DNA of 64,000 nt, from NCBI GenBank assembly GCA_024362935.1, contig JANCRA010000007.1, positions 19,865,003-19,929,002 of the forward strand. Reading direction: 5' to 3'. This stretch comes from Setophaga petechia. Taxonomy: Eukaryota > Chordata > Aves > Passeriformes > Parulidae. The notes beneath the pieces were generated by a model. The model was not told the origin of the DNA. It saw nothing but the letters and a program-made list of their open reading frames with translations, and made no database searches. The number at the start of each line of letters is the position of its first letter. The first letter of the stretch is position 1. This document shows, one piece after another, positions 52,201 through 64,000 of the stretch. Both the position numbers and the translations under genes were made by a program.

Positions 52201-55200
52201 CCTGCCTTGGGTGAAGAAAGCTGTGCCTGGCAGGCTGGGCACAGACTGGAGAATCCCCCGGCACCATTCCCTCTGCTCCACTCTGCCTCCCTTTCCTACC
52301 ATCCCAGGGCATGAGACAGCCACCTCCAACCCCATCTTCCCTGTGACCACTGTAACCCTGTGTGCCAAAGTTGGTCTTTCATGCTCCTCCTCCTTTTCCC
52401 AATGGCTTTATCTCAAGCAAACCTGACAACAGGATACCAGCCACAGAAAAGGTGTTTTCCAGTTTGCAGATAAACAGATAAGGAGGATACAGATTTTATA
52501 GTGAAGAAAGAGTGGGGATGCCACCTAGAATAAACACTGAGGAATCCAGGCACAAGCCATGACTGCACAAGAGCAGCCCAGCATTAACTCTGTGCTTGTG
52601 CAACACTCTGTCAGTCGTGCCTGCAGGAACACTCAGTCCTACAGGGATTAATCTGGGGAAAGTGGGGATGTCATCAGCACAGGAAGTCAAAATTAGCTCT
52701 TAACTGCACTGTGTTTTCACACCTGGAGAACCTTGCTGTCCTTGAGACTGTCATGTCACCATCAGGTTTGCTTGAAGGCAGCCAGGGGCTGGGTAGGACA
52801 TTCATGGGAAAAGGAAACAAGTGGGTAGCTAACAACTGTATTAGTCACTAGCTTAAATCTGTTTAGACAAAGATTACCAAAATATAACAAGAGTAATTGG
52901 CAAAAAATAAAGCTGCTTCTATAAGTGTTTACTTACGAAGCAGCTCCCACAAACACAGAACTTTCTCAAACCTGAACACAATGGAGATCATTTCATTCTC
53001 AAGGCAGCATAAGTGGTTATGCAAGCAAAGATTTTTCAAGAGTTCTCTAGTTTAAACATGACAGCATTAGAGAAAGACTTGGGGGAAAACTAATACAAGA
53101 TTAGAGAAATCTTGGATTGCACTTTATAGAAAATTTCTGTTTGTAAGACTTCTGTCTTCCCCTCCATTTTCTGCTCTACCATTCAATAACTTATCAAACA
53201 TAAAATCAGTTCTTTTGTGCCTGTAAAGCATTCTCTGTGAAGGAGAAATATGAATATGATGATGTAGTAGAAACAGAAAAGCATTGTTGTTATTCAGCAG
53301 TGTGGTTAAATCACAGCCTTTCTGGCATCTGTAGGAAAAATCATATTTTGATTATGGTTTTGTTACACAAAAATTATGAAGCAATACTGCCTTAGTGCCT
53401 GCTAGCTATTTAATTTTGGCACACTGACCTTTCCCACCATGCCAGACCATGGAATCAAGGAAGAGATTCGACTTTGTAAAATAAACCAAAGATGACCATT
53501 TCTCTTCTTTTCCCCCAGCATTATTTTCTCAGGGCAGACCACTTCCTGAGGCAGCTCAGAGGAAAGCTGGGCAAACCCTTGTCTCAGTGCTCCCGAAAGA
53601 GCAGCAGCACGCCACAGGTGCCTGGGGTCTGGAGCTGGAGCAAGAACAGCTTTGCTGATGTGACATTTAGGACTTCCTGCTGTAAATCTTCAGCTTCTGG
53701 CTGGGCCACATGCAAAACCCAGCTGTGCCTTCTGTTGCCAGGCTGGGCATGCCACAGGCAGATCAAACAAGCTGTTGATCCTTTCTAGAAACATCCCAAC
53801 ACATCCAACAGTTGTGCCTGTTTGCAGGGGTGCCTGCAGGATTTATGGTGTCACGTGCTGCCCTTGGGACATGGGGTACCCTGCAACCATTTCCATCCAG
53901 CCCTTCTCTCTCCCTGGTGCCTTCTGCTCTGCTTTAAACAGGGGTTTATGCCCAATGGTTCTAATTTCAAATTTTCAACCAGTTTCTACAGATGATAACC
54001 TGATCTCACCTCAGATTTCATCTTCAGCTGTGACTTTATGAGTTACTCTCCTCAGCCCCTCTCCAGCCCCTTGTTTTGTGTCTGGCACACTGTGTGACAG
54101 CTCCATCCCCTATCTTTCTGCTGGATCTCATCCCACACCATGGGCTCTGCTTGGGAAGTTGACAGGCCTGGGAGCACTCCCAGGACACCTCGTGGTGGCT
54201 GGGGACTCAGGGACATGTCATGTCACACAGGTGGCTTTGTGTGTGCCCCAAGGGGGCTGGCAGGGAGCACAGCCCAGGGTGGGGGCTGTGGCAGGCCCCA
54301 GGGGGCTGAGGACAGGCAGAGGCAACAGCACAGAGGGGAAGGTGTCTTGCCCATACTCCTGAGAGTTTATCCATGTCCTGAGCAGGACTGTATTCCTGGG
54401 AGCAGGCCCCAAGAACTTTGCAGGTGGTGCTTTCCTGCACTCAGGAATGGTTTGCCTACCTAAGAGAAACAGAAAAGATTTATGGGGGAGAACAGAGAAT
54501 GAGGAAGAACCCCTCATAAAAACAGAACTTGGGAGTCAGAATAACCCCAGCTCCCCAGCAATTCTAGTAGGTAATTGAAGGGCATTCTAAGCTTCTACCT
54601 GGCTGGTAAAGAGCTTGTCCTTCCCACATTTTTATGCTTCTCATTACTTTTTAGCTTTATAGCTGGAAACAACTCACACAAATTGCTGCTGCTCCCACCT
54701 TGTACCCTGCTGGGTTAGGAGAAAATGACAGGTTTGATTTTCTCATTTCAGGAGTATTGACACCCTCAGATAAAGCTGCACAAGCACTAATGGCTTATAG
54801 TGGTTTATCTATAGCCCCAGATCCCAGACACAGAGAATTGACTGGAGGGCACTTTCTTGGACCATGATGTGACTGCCATGAATCAGAACCACATGAGTGC
54901 CCCGGGGTCTTGCACAAAAGCATCCTATGGAAGCAGGACAGACAGACAGACCATGCTGAAGGCTGATGCAGCGCAGTGATAAGCCCACCCCTGGAGCAGA
55001 CACATCTTCACCTCTCCAAGGCCTGTACTTATCTCTGCTCTGTGCACCCAACCCCTCCAGCACACACTGCAGCATAACAGGACCCATGATCTGAGGGGCC
55101 AAGAGCAGGCTGCAAATAGACCTTGTGTCTGACCATCAGCAAGACTCTGCCAGTGACTTTATCCAGTGCTGTTACTCTGCAATCTCTGTCCTGCATACTA

Positions 55201-58200
55201 CCTGACACTGAAGGAAGATCAAAGACAACAATGTATTTTTCTCTGCACAGAGGCTGCAAAAGCTTAGCCAAGCCAAAATCAAGCTGCAAGGGTGGCTGCC
55301 ACATTCCTTGCTAATTCTTGGTAGGAGGCTAAAGGAGAACACTACTTTCACAATGACAAGATCCAAGTAATGACTAGCTCTGACATTGCTTAGAAAAGCT
55401 ACTTCCCCAGACAGTAAAAGATCCAAGAAACAGAAGGCTGAACCACTAAACTGCTCCAAAACCCCCACAAGGGAACAGATTATCCATCCCAAAACCTGTG
55501 AGACATTGCTAGTTTATGCCAGCACAAAAATCATAATTTTCTTATGGTTCTACTTACCAGAGTCAGATCTAACTAGAACCATAGCTTAAAATGTCTCAAA
55601 ACTTTTCACCAGAAAGATCTGCCATGCCCACATTTTAAGTACTCCCAAGAGCACATCTCACTGATTTCTGGTATGGCATGCAAATCCTATCACTGCTCCT
55701 TCCAGCTACCCTTTCTCAATTTGGCAAGACAAGCAACCATTCAGTGAGTGTTTTGTTTATCCCTCCAGGAACTGAGTTGCAGATCAGATCAGGATATTTT
55801 ATGCTGGTTAAACCTGCATTAACAGGCAGAAGTTCCAAAAGAGAATGTCTGGGTTTGTCAGGAATATTATCGCAGGTGTCAGAGCAGTTACTGACCCACA
55901 GTGATTCCTCTGCCCTCCAGAGCCATGAAGCCTCAAACACAGAATGTTCCTGCTTGGTGCCCTCTCAGTCAAGTAGAAGAACTTGTTCTACCTCAGCCAG
56001 CTTTGCAAGGGTATCTGTATTGACTCAGGTCTCAGATTCAGCACAACAAAGCAGCCAGCTGACCAAACCCAGGGTGTTTAAGCAATAAATGGGTCAGTAC
56101 ACCTCCTCAGGCTGTCACCAGAGCATTGCCACAGCATTTTTACCCATCCTCTGCCAGAGGCCTGTTTTGCCATGCAGAGTTTGGTGACTTGTGGTAATTG
56201 CCCCAGAATTAATCTTTTATATTTTTGCATCTTTTTAGGGCAATGAGAGGATCTAGGCAGGAGGAAGAGTTAGTGAAAACATATTCCACTTTGGAATTCA
56301 AGTACCAATTTTATAGAGGTGAACAACAAATTACTATTTAGCTGCTAAATATTTAAGAGATTTCAGTGAGGGTATAAGTGCTTAAACTCCTCTGTGTGAC
56401 TCAGACAGACTTTTTAAGACAGACCAAAGTTATTATTTTACCAGAAATAGGAGAACAAGGGGGCAAAATCATGTGACAGGGGAGAACAAGAAGGAAAGGC
56501 AACAAGATAAGAGAGGCTAAAATTTATAACTGACTAGTCTTACCAAAGCCAGGAAAGATAACTTAGAATGTGACACATGGATCTAAATGAAATATGTCCT
56601 TGTTAAGTCAAGAACTTAAAAGCCGAGATTTTCTCAGTCTGGCCCATCTGCATGTGGGCAGCAGGAAGGGCTTTCCAAGCCTTGCTGCCCAAGCAGGACC
56701 CCAGCACTGAGCTGCACACTGCGGAGCTTCCAGGGTGTGCCAGCCCTCACCCACAAGGCTTACAAGAGCTCACCACTTAAAGGCTGTGACTGCACTGGAG
56801 GAAGGGGCCAGTGGAACAAGGCCATATCCCAGCTCATCAGGGCACTAATCAGAGGCACGAGGAAAGCCTCCCTACTAGATACAATCTTAAAGTCTGAGTC
56901 ACTTTAAACTAAAATGAAGACTAAAGATAAAACACAGATAAGGTACCTTTTGTTCATCACTGCCAAGATATCAGAAATTTGTAACTTTTACAGAAATTAC
57001 TGAGGACAGCCGGAAATTCTTGTCCTGATGTCCAAATTATTTCTTTTTCAAATGGGTTTAAAAAACATTGGCCTTGACTGAGACCAGATAAAAGCAACCA
57101 GTTCAGGATGATGGTTAGTTTGGGATGACTGCCCCCCACAATCTTTAAAGCAAGCTATACCACACTTCCACAGCTGAGTTTCTTTACATAAACTCCACAG
57201 CATATTTTCACAGATTGATGGAAAATACACAGGCTCTCTCAGGATGCACTGAGGTACCTTTCAGAGACAGAGAAGGTTAAAGAAGTGGACAAAAAAAAAG
57301 TTTTCTCTTCTTTCCACCAACAGCAGCCTTTATACCCTTCATACCACTCCTGCATTTTTTCCCTCCCCTCCTGGGTCTGGCTCTTGACTCCTCAAACCAA
57401 GACAAGTGTGGGGAATCATCTCACAGTCCCTTGCCCTCATGAGTCAGAAAGGACTGAGTGTGTTCTGCTACGAGCGACCGTCAGAAAAATCTGATCTTCT
57501 ATTTTAAGAAGCAAGTGTTGATCTAATTGTCAGTAAGCCATATCTGGGACATTTTTCCTTAGAAAACCAACATGTTTGTTACAGATTCTAAGGTCACCAC
57601 CCTCTTGATATCTGAGGCTGACATACAAGGGCAAGAGAACACCTGAAAGATAGTATCATCAGAATAGTTTTAGCATTGCAAACAAAATAAATCTCAATAA
57701 ATCGCTAATGTAAACTTAGCCCTTTTTATTTGTCTCTTATAGGACTTAATCCACTGTCTTTAATTATCCTCAGTTTTATCCTCCTAATCTTACAGAATGA
57801 TTGACATTTAAGTATTTAAAGCAGATTTTGTGCAGTGACTTTCATGGGGAACTGGCTCAGAATTTTTACTCTTTATGGTTTCTACCAAAACCAAAGCTGC
57901 CCTTTGCAGTGTTGCACAGTTAGCAAGAGATAATGTATCCAATGTAAACCTGCATGCAAAGATACAGGATTTTGGATGTCCTTTCTGACCAGATTCTTGC
58001 TCTCCTTGGTTAACAGTATGTCAGGCACGTTTGCAGAGATTTGCTACATTCCACGGATACGTTCTTGCTAAAGTAGAATTGGTTTTGGTGTGTGGTCTGC
58101 AAAGACAAACTGCTGAAATTTGGCCCCAATGAAAATGTGAAATCTTCATGTCAGATAGCAACTATGATAGTAGATGGTCAACCACACAGTCCTTTTCGAC

Positions 58201-59429
58201 ATCTAATGTAAAAACCATAATAATTTTCTTAAAAGAAGTATGAAGGCATTTCCAGCTTTCTGCAGATACTGTTTACAGTATTTGAATAAAAGGAAGGTCA
58301 AACAAACTACATTTGACATTACAGAGAACTGGAAAAATTTTTGAGGAAAATCAAGAAAGGTCATTTAAAATTAAGCAGCTGAAAAAATCCCATTTCTTTA
58401 CTACATTGGTAATAACTGAGGTTTCAGAAACAGTCACAAAAGAGCACAGGGAATTTCCCAAGGTTTCAGGATTTGTTGCCTATTGTTCATATTTAAAAGC
58501 AAAGACACATTTTGTAACAGAAGGGAGACAACTATAATATATATCATTAGCTAGCAGTTCATTTCTAGCTGAATATGAGATTATAAATGCAGAGACACAG
58601 CACAAGAAACCTGCCAAATCCAGCCAGCAGAGAAAGTAACTTAAATTCACCAGAGACCGTTGCTTCAGTCTTTCCAAGTTTTATCAAATCTGTTTGCTGA
58701 GATCACATCAGCACTCATGTAACTCAGCTGGGCCATCTTCCAACCCACTTGAGCTGTCCTTATCTGAAATACTTACTTTCCTGATTTACTAACAATTCTA
58801 TTTATAGTTTATACATGCTTTCCTTTTACAGAGGCACAGAATGAACAGCTCACCAGGAACTGACCTGAAAGTGCCCGGAGGAGGAGAGGTAAACACGTGA
58901 ACACAGAGGGAGTTCAGCGCAGGTTCACAGTGCAAGTTAGCAGTGAGCTGCTGACAGGGCAGAAAGATGCCCCACACAGCATTGACAGAACTGTGCCACT
59001 GGCCTCCACCAGCCACGTGCTTCTGGGTATTCCCAAGGTCTGTAGAGAATTGAGCAACAGGAGAACTCTGTTAATATATATCTGCTAACTAGCACTCGCA
59101 GTTTTAGGGCAGAATCGCCAATCCACATGGATCTTAATGGATGTCTCTAACTGCTCTTCCTGATGATGATGGCTGAAAACTTACAAGAGAATCATCTGCT
59201 GGACTTTCATGCTCCTTAGTGCTCATATGTCTCCCTGACACATTACATTTCTTTAACAACCAACCAAATCTTCCTTTACTGCAGCTGAAACTCACTAATT
59301 CTATCCTACCCATGGCAGGCATAGAGAAAAAAGAGCTGCTGCTTCTACCTTTGAAGCAGCTCTTAATGCATCTGAAGACCAGTATGTTTCCCTTTAGTCT
59401 TCCTTTTTGACTAAGGAACTCAAGTGCCA

Positions 59430-60110
59430 TTTTTTTTCCATCTTTCCTCATAGATCATGTATTCTAAAAGGCTCCTTACTGCTACTGCTCTTCTCTGAAC
59501 TGTCTCCAGTCTGTCTGCATCCTTCTAAAGCCACATTGCTACCACTAGCCATGGAGCTGCCACTAACATTTTGCTAATAGCAAGTGGAAAACCTTGATGT
59601 TCCCTGCAACCTAATCTTTGTTCATATGACACAGGATTTGTCATTTGCAGAACAGCAGCACTGTTGATGCTTTTTCAAGTTTTCATCAATTCAAGTTTTT
59701 TTTCTGCCACTTAAACTCTAGTTCCCCACAAAAATCAGTAACAGACCGCTTGATTTGTTTTAAAAACACATCCTATTTTTATCAGACCATTTCTTCAATT
59801 AGTCAAGACCATTTTGAATTCTACAGTCCTACAAATCACTGAAAATATTATCAGACAGAAGACATGATCATGAAGCATCTGATTCTTCCACTTTATTCAT
59901 CCTGTTCTAGATTTATCTACATCACGTTTCCCTGATTTGCTTATCTGAATCTGATCAAAAGCCTTAGTAAAATCACAAACATCTCAAACCTACTCCTTCC
60001 TCCATTCTCATGAGGTCAGTTAAAAGGAGCCTAAGAAGGGAAATAGACTCATCTGTTTAGAAATCCTTTCTAGTTATGATGATGTGAATTTAAACTAAGT
60101 TGATGAGTCT
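59430..60110 (-). mobile_element. CR1 LINE fragment, reverse-transcriptase region and 3' part, decayed
   Basis: Read on the minus strand, three words occur in the order of CR1 ORF2. Near 59975 is GATTTTACTAAGGCTTTTGA, which encodes a DFTKAFD-like reverse-transcriptase motif. Near 59795 is GACTAATTGAAGAAATGGTC. Near 59430-59515 is AAGGATGCAGACAGACTGG followed by AGAGAAGAGC. CR1 elements retrotranspose with their own endonuclease and reverse transcriptase. This copy is full of stops and indels and cannot be active. Confidence 0.8.
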
Positions 60111-60461
60111 AAGCCTTCAGTTCTTCTTTCCTACTTCTCACTGATACAAAAAAGTAAAAAAAAGAGCATCTGAGCAATAGACACAAGTGAACATTCAGTT
60201 CAGCACAGCAGAATTTTGCAGATGAAGTTGCTGAAGTCAGCAGTGTGCAAGGGGATAACAGGAAAATATTATGTAATTATAAGTTCTACATTTATTATAC
60301 ATTTAAATTAAAAGGTATGATCATTTCACTGCAGTAACACAGGTTCTTCTGGAAGGTCAGACACTTCTGTAGCTTCCTACTGTTATGGTAAAGGAACATT
60401 TTCATATGTTAGATTTCATTAAATCACTGAAGCTAGTCAGTTAAAATATCAATTAACATAT

Positions 60462-60625
60462 TGATAGAATCAGTAAAGCTGGTAAATACCTACTCCAATC
60501 CTCCTGCTCAGCCAGCTTTTAATTTAAATCAAGTTGCTCAAGGCCTTGTTCAGTCAAGTTCTGAAAATCTGTGGCTCATATTAATTTTCCACAAGCTATT
60601 CACTGTGAAAGCCTTTCTTGGGGAG
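60462..60625 (-). repeat. Second CR1 3'-end relic
   Basis: The plus strand reads GATAGAATCAGTAAAGCTGG, then CTACTCCAATCCTCC, CAAGTTGCTCAAGGCCTTG and CAAGTTCTGAAAATCT. This is the reverse complement of a CR1 3' end (octamer tail, GGTTGGA box, AAGGCC and GAGCAACTTG words). It is a separate insertion from the one at 59.4-60.1 kb, because its 3' end points into that copy. Confidence 0.7.
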
Positions 60626-60639
60626 TGCTGATGCAATGT

Positions 60640-62300
60640 CCCACGCTGGCTGGCTTTAGCACACATACTGCCTGTGCTCCATCTTTGGTTCTCTCACATC
60701 AGATGTGGCCAAAGGCAATGATGTCTCACACACTTTTGTATTCTTATAAAACAGGCATTCTTAAAGAAATGCTGCCAGCATGTGTTACATGAACTCAAAT
60801 AACCATTTGAATGAAAGTAGCAATCAGTTAACATGAGGAACTTATTTTTCCTCCCATGATATCTTTGTGCTCAAAGAACCCCCTATTGAAACCTTCCAAA
60901 ACATATCAGAACTCCAGCTTCCACCCATATTTATGGTATTACTTAATGTAGAAAGAAACCTTTGGGGGACTAATAGAGAACAAGGAAGTGGAATTTGGCA
61001 TCAGCAAGCTATTTGAGAGGATTCACAGGTTTACACAATGAGAAAGGAGAATTTGTCTGTGAAATCAGCATTCTGCAGGGAGCTAAGCAAATTGCCCTTG
61101 GGGCAGGGTAAGGCCTGGAAGGCCTCAGTGGTGGAATGGAAAGTATGAATGATCTGAATGCTGACACACAGAGCACGTGGGAGTGCAAAACCATCCTGTT
61201 GCAGTGAGTGAGAGTCCACAGGCCTCCTCCAGTTTCAACCACCTGACATTATCTAATAGAAACAAGACAACTGCAGGTAGGTCTTCCAGTCACAGCACGA
61301 CTGAAGGGAAGTGTGAGTAGATAATGATTCTCATTACCAAAATGCCCCTTCATCTATTCAGCTCCAAGAAATGGGAATCCCTCATAAATAGAGAGGAATG
61401 TTCCCACGTTCTTTCCTCTATGTTAGGGCACGCAGGTTGGCATTAGGCTTAGAGCTTTTGGATTTAATTTATTTAAACTATTTCTTCTCTGGAAAATGCA
61501 TAGCTTTTATGTACATGCTTAATGGGGAAAAAATTTATGAATTGACACATACTTATCTAATCTCAACACTATTTTCAGCCAACTTCTTTTGTGCACTACA
61601 GATTCACAGCTGTTTTCATCATATTGCAAAGCTCCCATACTTTCTCAGTGATTTCTCACGGGCATCTTCTCACAGCACAGACAACAAACCCCAACTCTCT
61701 TCTCACCCACCTAACCCACTCTTTTGTAGCACTCGTCTTCTTATTTGACACAGCTGTGGCCTACTAAGGGCAGGCCTGTTCCTAATCTTTAGTGATTGGC
61801 ACAGCTGCAACTCCTCAGGTGTGAGACTATCTTCTGCACTATTCTCTTACATTCTATCCTCCACACATAGTGAAAAAGAAACCCTTCAAATAAAATTAAA
61901 CTTAAAAAAGGAAGAAAATTGCAAAAGAAATATAAACTTCTCAAAATTTCAATTTTAATGTTGACTCTTCTGAGGAACAATCCCCTTCTTAATATATTTC
62001 TTACCTGTTTGATTCTGTTATCACTTTCCATGTTAAAAAACAAAGGCACTGAAAATAAAATATGATCTATTACAAGGTCAATAACCTGGTGGAATTTTCT
62101 GGGAGAAAAAAAAGGCAGCCTGCTTCAGCTTGTCTAATTCCCACTTGCAGACACGCTAATTTTACTTCTTACATAAAAAAACAAATTTGTTCTCAGCACT
62201 GAACCTTCCTGCCACTAATGAAACCAAAACCTATGAGATGCAATGATGCATCTAGCTAAGCTTACCATGGCCCAACTTTCTTGAGTAAAATGAGTAAAAA
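60640..62300. other. Intergenic DNA right of the CR1 pair
   Basis: AT-rich; nothing recognised. Confidence 0.6.
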
Positions 62301-62309
62301 CTGGCTGAT

Positions 62310-62362
62310 CATCCATCCACCCATCCATCCACCCATCCATCCATCCATCCGTCCATCCACCC
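62310..62362 (+). repeat. (ATCC)n tetranucleotide microsatellite
   Basis: Fifty-three bases of CATC/CATCC-type repeats with a few CACC and CGTCC interruptions. The minus-strand frame over it encodes a WMDG repeat, which is an artefact. Confidence 0.92.
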
Positions 62363-64000
62363 CTGCTTCTTGCTCTCGCTGTTCCCAGGAGCCCAGTTAG
62401 CTGGAGACACACTGGAACCCTTGAAGGGGGTTCTCCAGCCTCTCAGCCAGCGCTCTCCGGCTGACAGAGCCACTTCTTTCCCCATCCATAGCACCACCCT
62501 TGACAGTGTTACAAGCACCTTACTCCTCAGCTTGAATTTGCAGAGATACAGTCTCTACGGAGGCTTCCAGCCTAATGGCTCACTCACACCATGGAGCATG
62601 AGGAAGAATTTGGGAGGATTGTTTTTAATTTAGAAGCAATTGCCACTTTTTAAAGCTCTGTGGGAGACTGGTATTGTCCTGGTGCCATGTTTTCACTGCC
62701 ATCATGTATCAAAGTAAGATTTCTCCCCTGAAAAAGCAACACTGGCTTTTTCTGTCATATCAAAGTGTTATTTCAAGATGGTAGGTAGATGCTCCACCCC
62801 CAAAATTATCCCAGAATTAGCTCCACTTCTTTTTGCCAGCCACAGGTTCAGAGCTGCAGTCACACACCAGAACCATCAAACCCAAGATCAAGGGACAGCT
62901 ATTCTCTTATTAAATGACTTGAGGCGAGCTATAGAGCAACTCAATTTCCCCAAAAGATATCCTATTATTATTTCAGGTGATCTTGTTTGGCCCCCATTCA
63001 CTTCATCTACTATTAAAATGATGTTATGTGACTGACATAATATAAAAGAGTTCCAGATCATTCCTACAAATTTCCTAGAAATGCATCAGCTTTCCTTGCC
63101 ACACAAATACATGTTTTGCAACATGAAGAAAGGGCTTAGCGTGAACTACCTGCACCTAGAGAGGTCACATGGAAACCAAGACTCAGTCTCAAGATCACCC
63201 AAAGTGTTTGCCTGCTCTGGACCTGGCCAGCTCAGGTAGAATACAGACATGGGCAGAAAGTCTTCGACCTTTTGAACCTTCTCATTGGAAGGAAGACACC
63301 CATAGGGACCACCTAAGGAACAGAGAAATCCAGTTTCTCTGGGAAACTGCACTGAAGGAAAGGGTAGAAGAGGAATTAAAGCAGACTAAGGGTGAAAAAA
63401 ACCCCAGCATGGATTATTTTCTGGGATAAAACCTGTAAGGACTGTATGCATTTTTAGCTGCAAAAGTTGAGAGAAGAGGAATAGAGGAAGACCTAAAGGC
63501 TTAATGTTAGACAAAATCTGATACCTGAGTTGTGGTGTGAGCTCCTGAAAGCAGGTGTCAAAAGCACTGATAGTGAAAACTCCAGCTAAGGAAATGCTAG
63601 ATTGCTCATACCTAACATGAGGCAACATCTCATTAATAACCTTATGAGAATAAACATTTATCTGGACTACAAAAGATAACTCATATCTGTGTACTCAGAT
63701 GTACACTTACTCAGCTCTCACTAAGAAAGGAAACCTTTGGTGTTTTAACAAAGGCATGAAAACTGAAAGGGACAACTTAATGACTCATTGCAAATGTTGA
63801 AATCCCAAAGAGAATTACATGTCCCTAGAGGAAACATCTGGAGAGATGAAGGGCTTTTTACCTTGTTTGTTTCTGGGAAACATAATCTTTAAAGCCTAAC
63901 TTCTTCCCATAAGTACACAAAACCCTTAGTGGAAGGCTAATTTTCACTAGAAGTAACAGTTTAGTTATATTTAGTGAAGAAAACAAATATATAAGGATTA
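62363..64000. other. Intergenic DNA to the right edge
   Basis: No gene is supported. Frames of 65-94 codons (for example 62370-62633, 62778-63035 and 63169-63429) have no recognised domain and no exon-like borders that I can defend. Confidence 0.55.

Larger units (their letters stand above)
39120..59430. other. Intergenic DNA, long stretch without recognised genes
   Basis: I find no exon series, RNA gene or clear transposon. Small items: a 31-bp duplication (40621-40676), a 13-bp duplication (48312-48337) and a T/G-rich tract (49190-49260). The GC-richer patch 39120-39300, next to the minisatellite, resembles CpG-island remnant. The longest frames (for example 49271-49702 and 55678-56088) have no domain that I recognise. 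Confidence 0.6.

Noticed and set aside
62215..62518. Minus-strand frames with WMDGWMDG repeats
   Set aside because: Direct translation of the ATCC microsatellite.

Overview
This window is vertebrate chromosomal DNA, most likely from a bird. It carries two protein-coding genes arranged head to head. ACTA2 (smooth-muscle alpha-actin, minus strand) enters at the left edge, and FAS (TNFRSF6/CD95, plus strand) lies complete in the middle. The same pair, in the same orientation, is known at human 10q23. The bird call rests on short introns, very few interspersed repeats, and the fact that nearly all recognisable repeats look like CR1-type LINE relics. Another sauropsid is not excluded.

Layout: 1-4381 holds six of the eight ACTA2 coding exons (human numbering: exons 7, 6, 5, 4, 3, 2 from left to right). 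The last two coding exons lie outside the window to the left. 4425-6929 is ACTA2 intron 1, with a perfect CArG element. About 6930-6971 is the non-coding first exon, and 6996-7158 is the smooth-muscle promoter (TATA, CArG A, CArG B, MCAT). 7200-21360 is about 14 kb of intergenic DNA with relic repeats and no gene that I can support. 21360-22260 is a CpG island containing FAS exon 1. FAS runs to its stop at 33939 in nine exons, and every splice junction keeps frame, giving a 367-residue protein. 33940 to about 34900 is 3'UTR or flank. From there to 64000 I see no gene, only a 49-bp CpG-rich minisatellite (38.7-39.1 kb), CR1 relics (59.4-60.6 kb) and simple repeats. The downstream neighbour expected from human synteny (CH25H, a single-exon gene) is not in this window.

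The two genes do not form a pathway. ACTA2 supplies contractile thin-filament actin under SRF/myocardin-type control. FAS is a death receptor with a signal peptide, cysteine-rich ligand-binding domains, one transmembrane helix and a cytoplasmic death domain. The main points worth checking are the promoter elements of ACTA2, the splicing architecture of FAS (an in-frame-skippable transmembrane exon, a 25-bp exon 8 flanked by T16 and A17 runs, an extra donor in exon 7), a missing juxtamembrane cysteine and altered C-terminus in FAS, two possible FAS start codons, and several tandem repeats.
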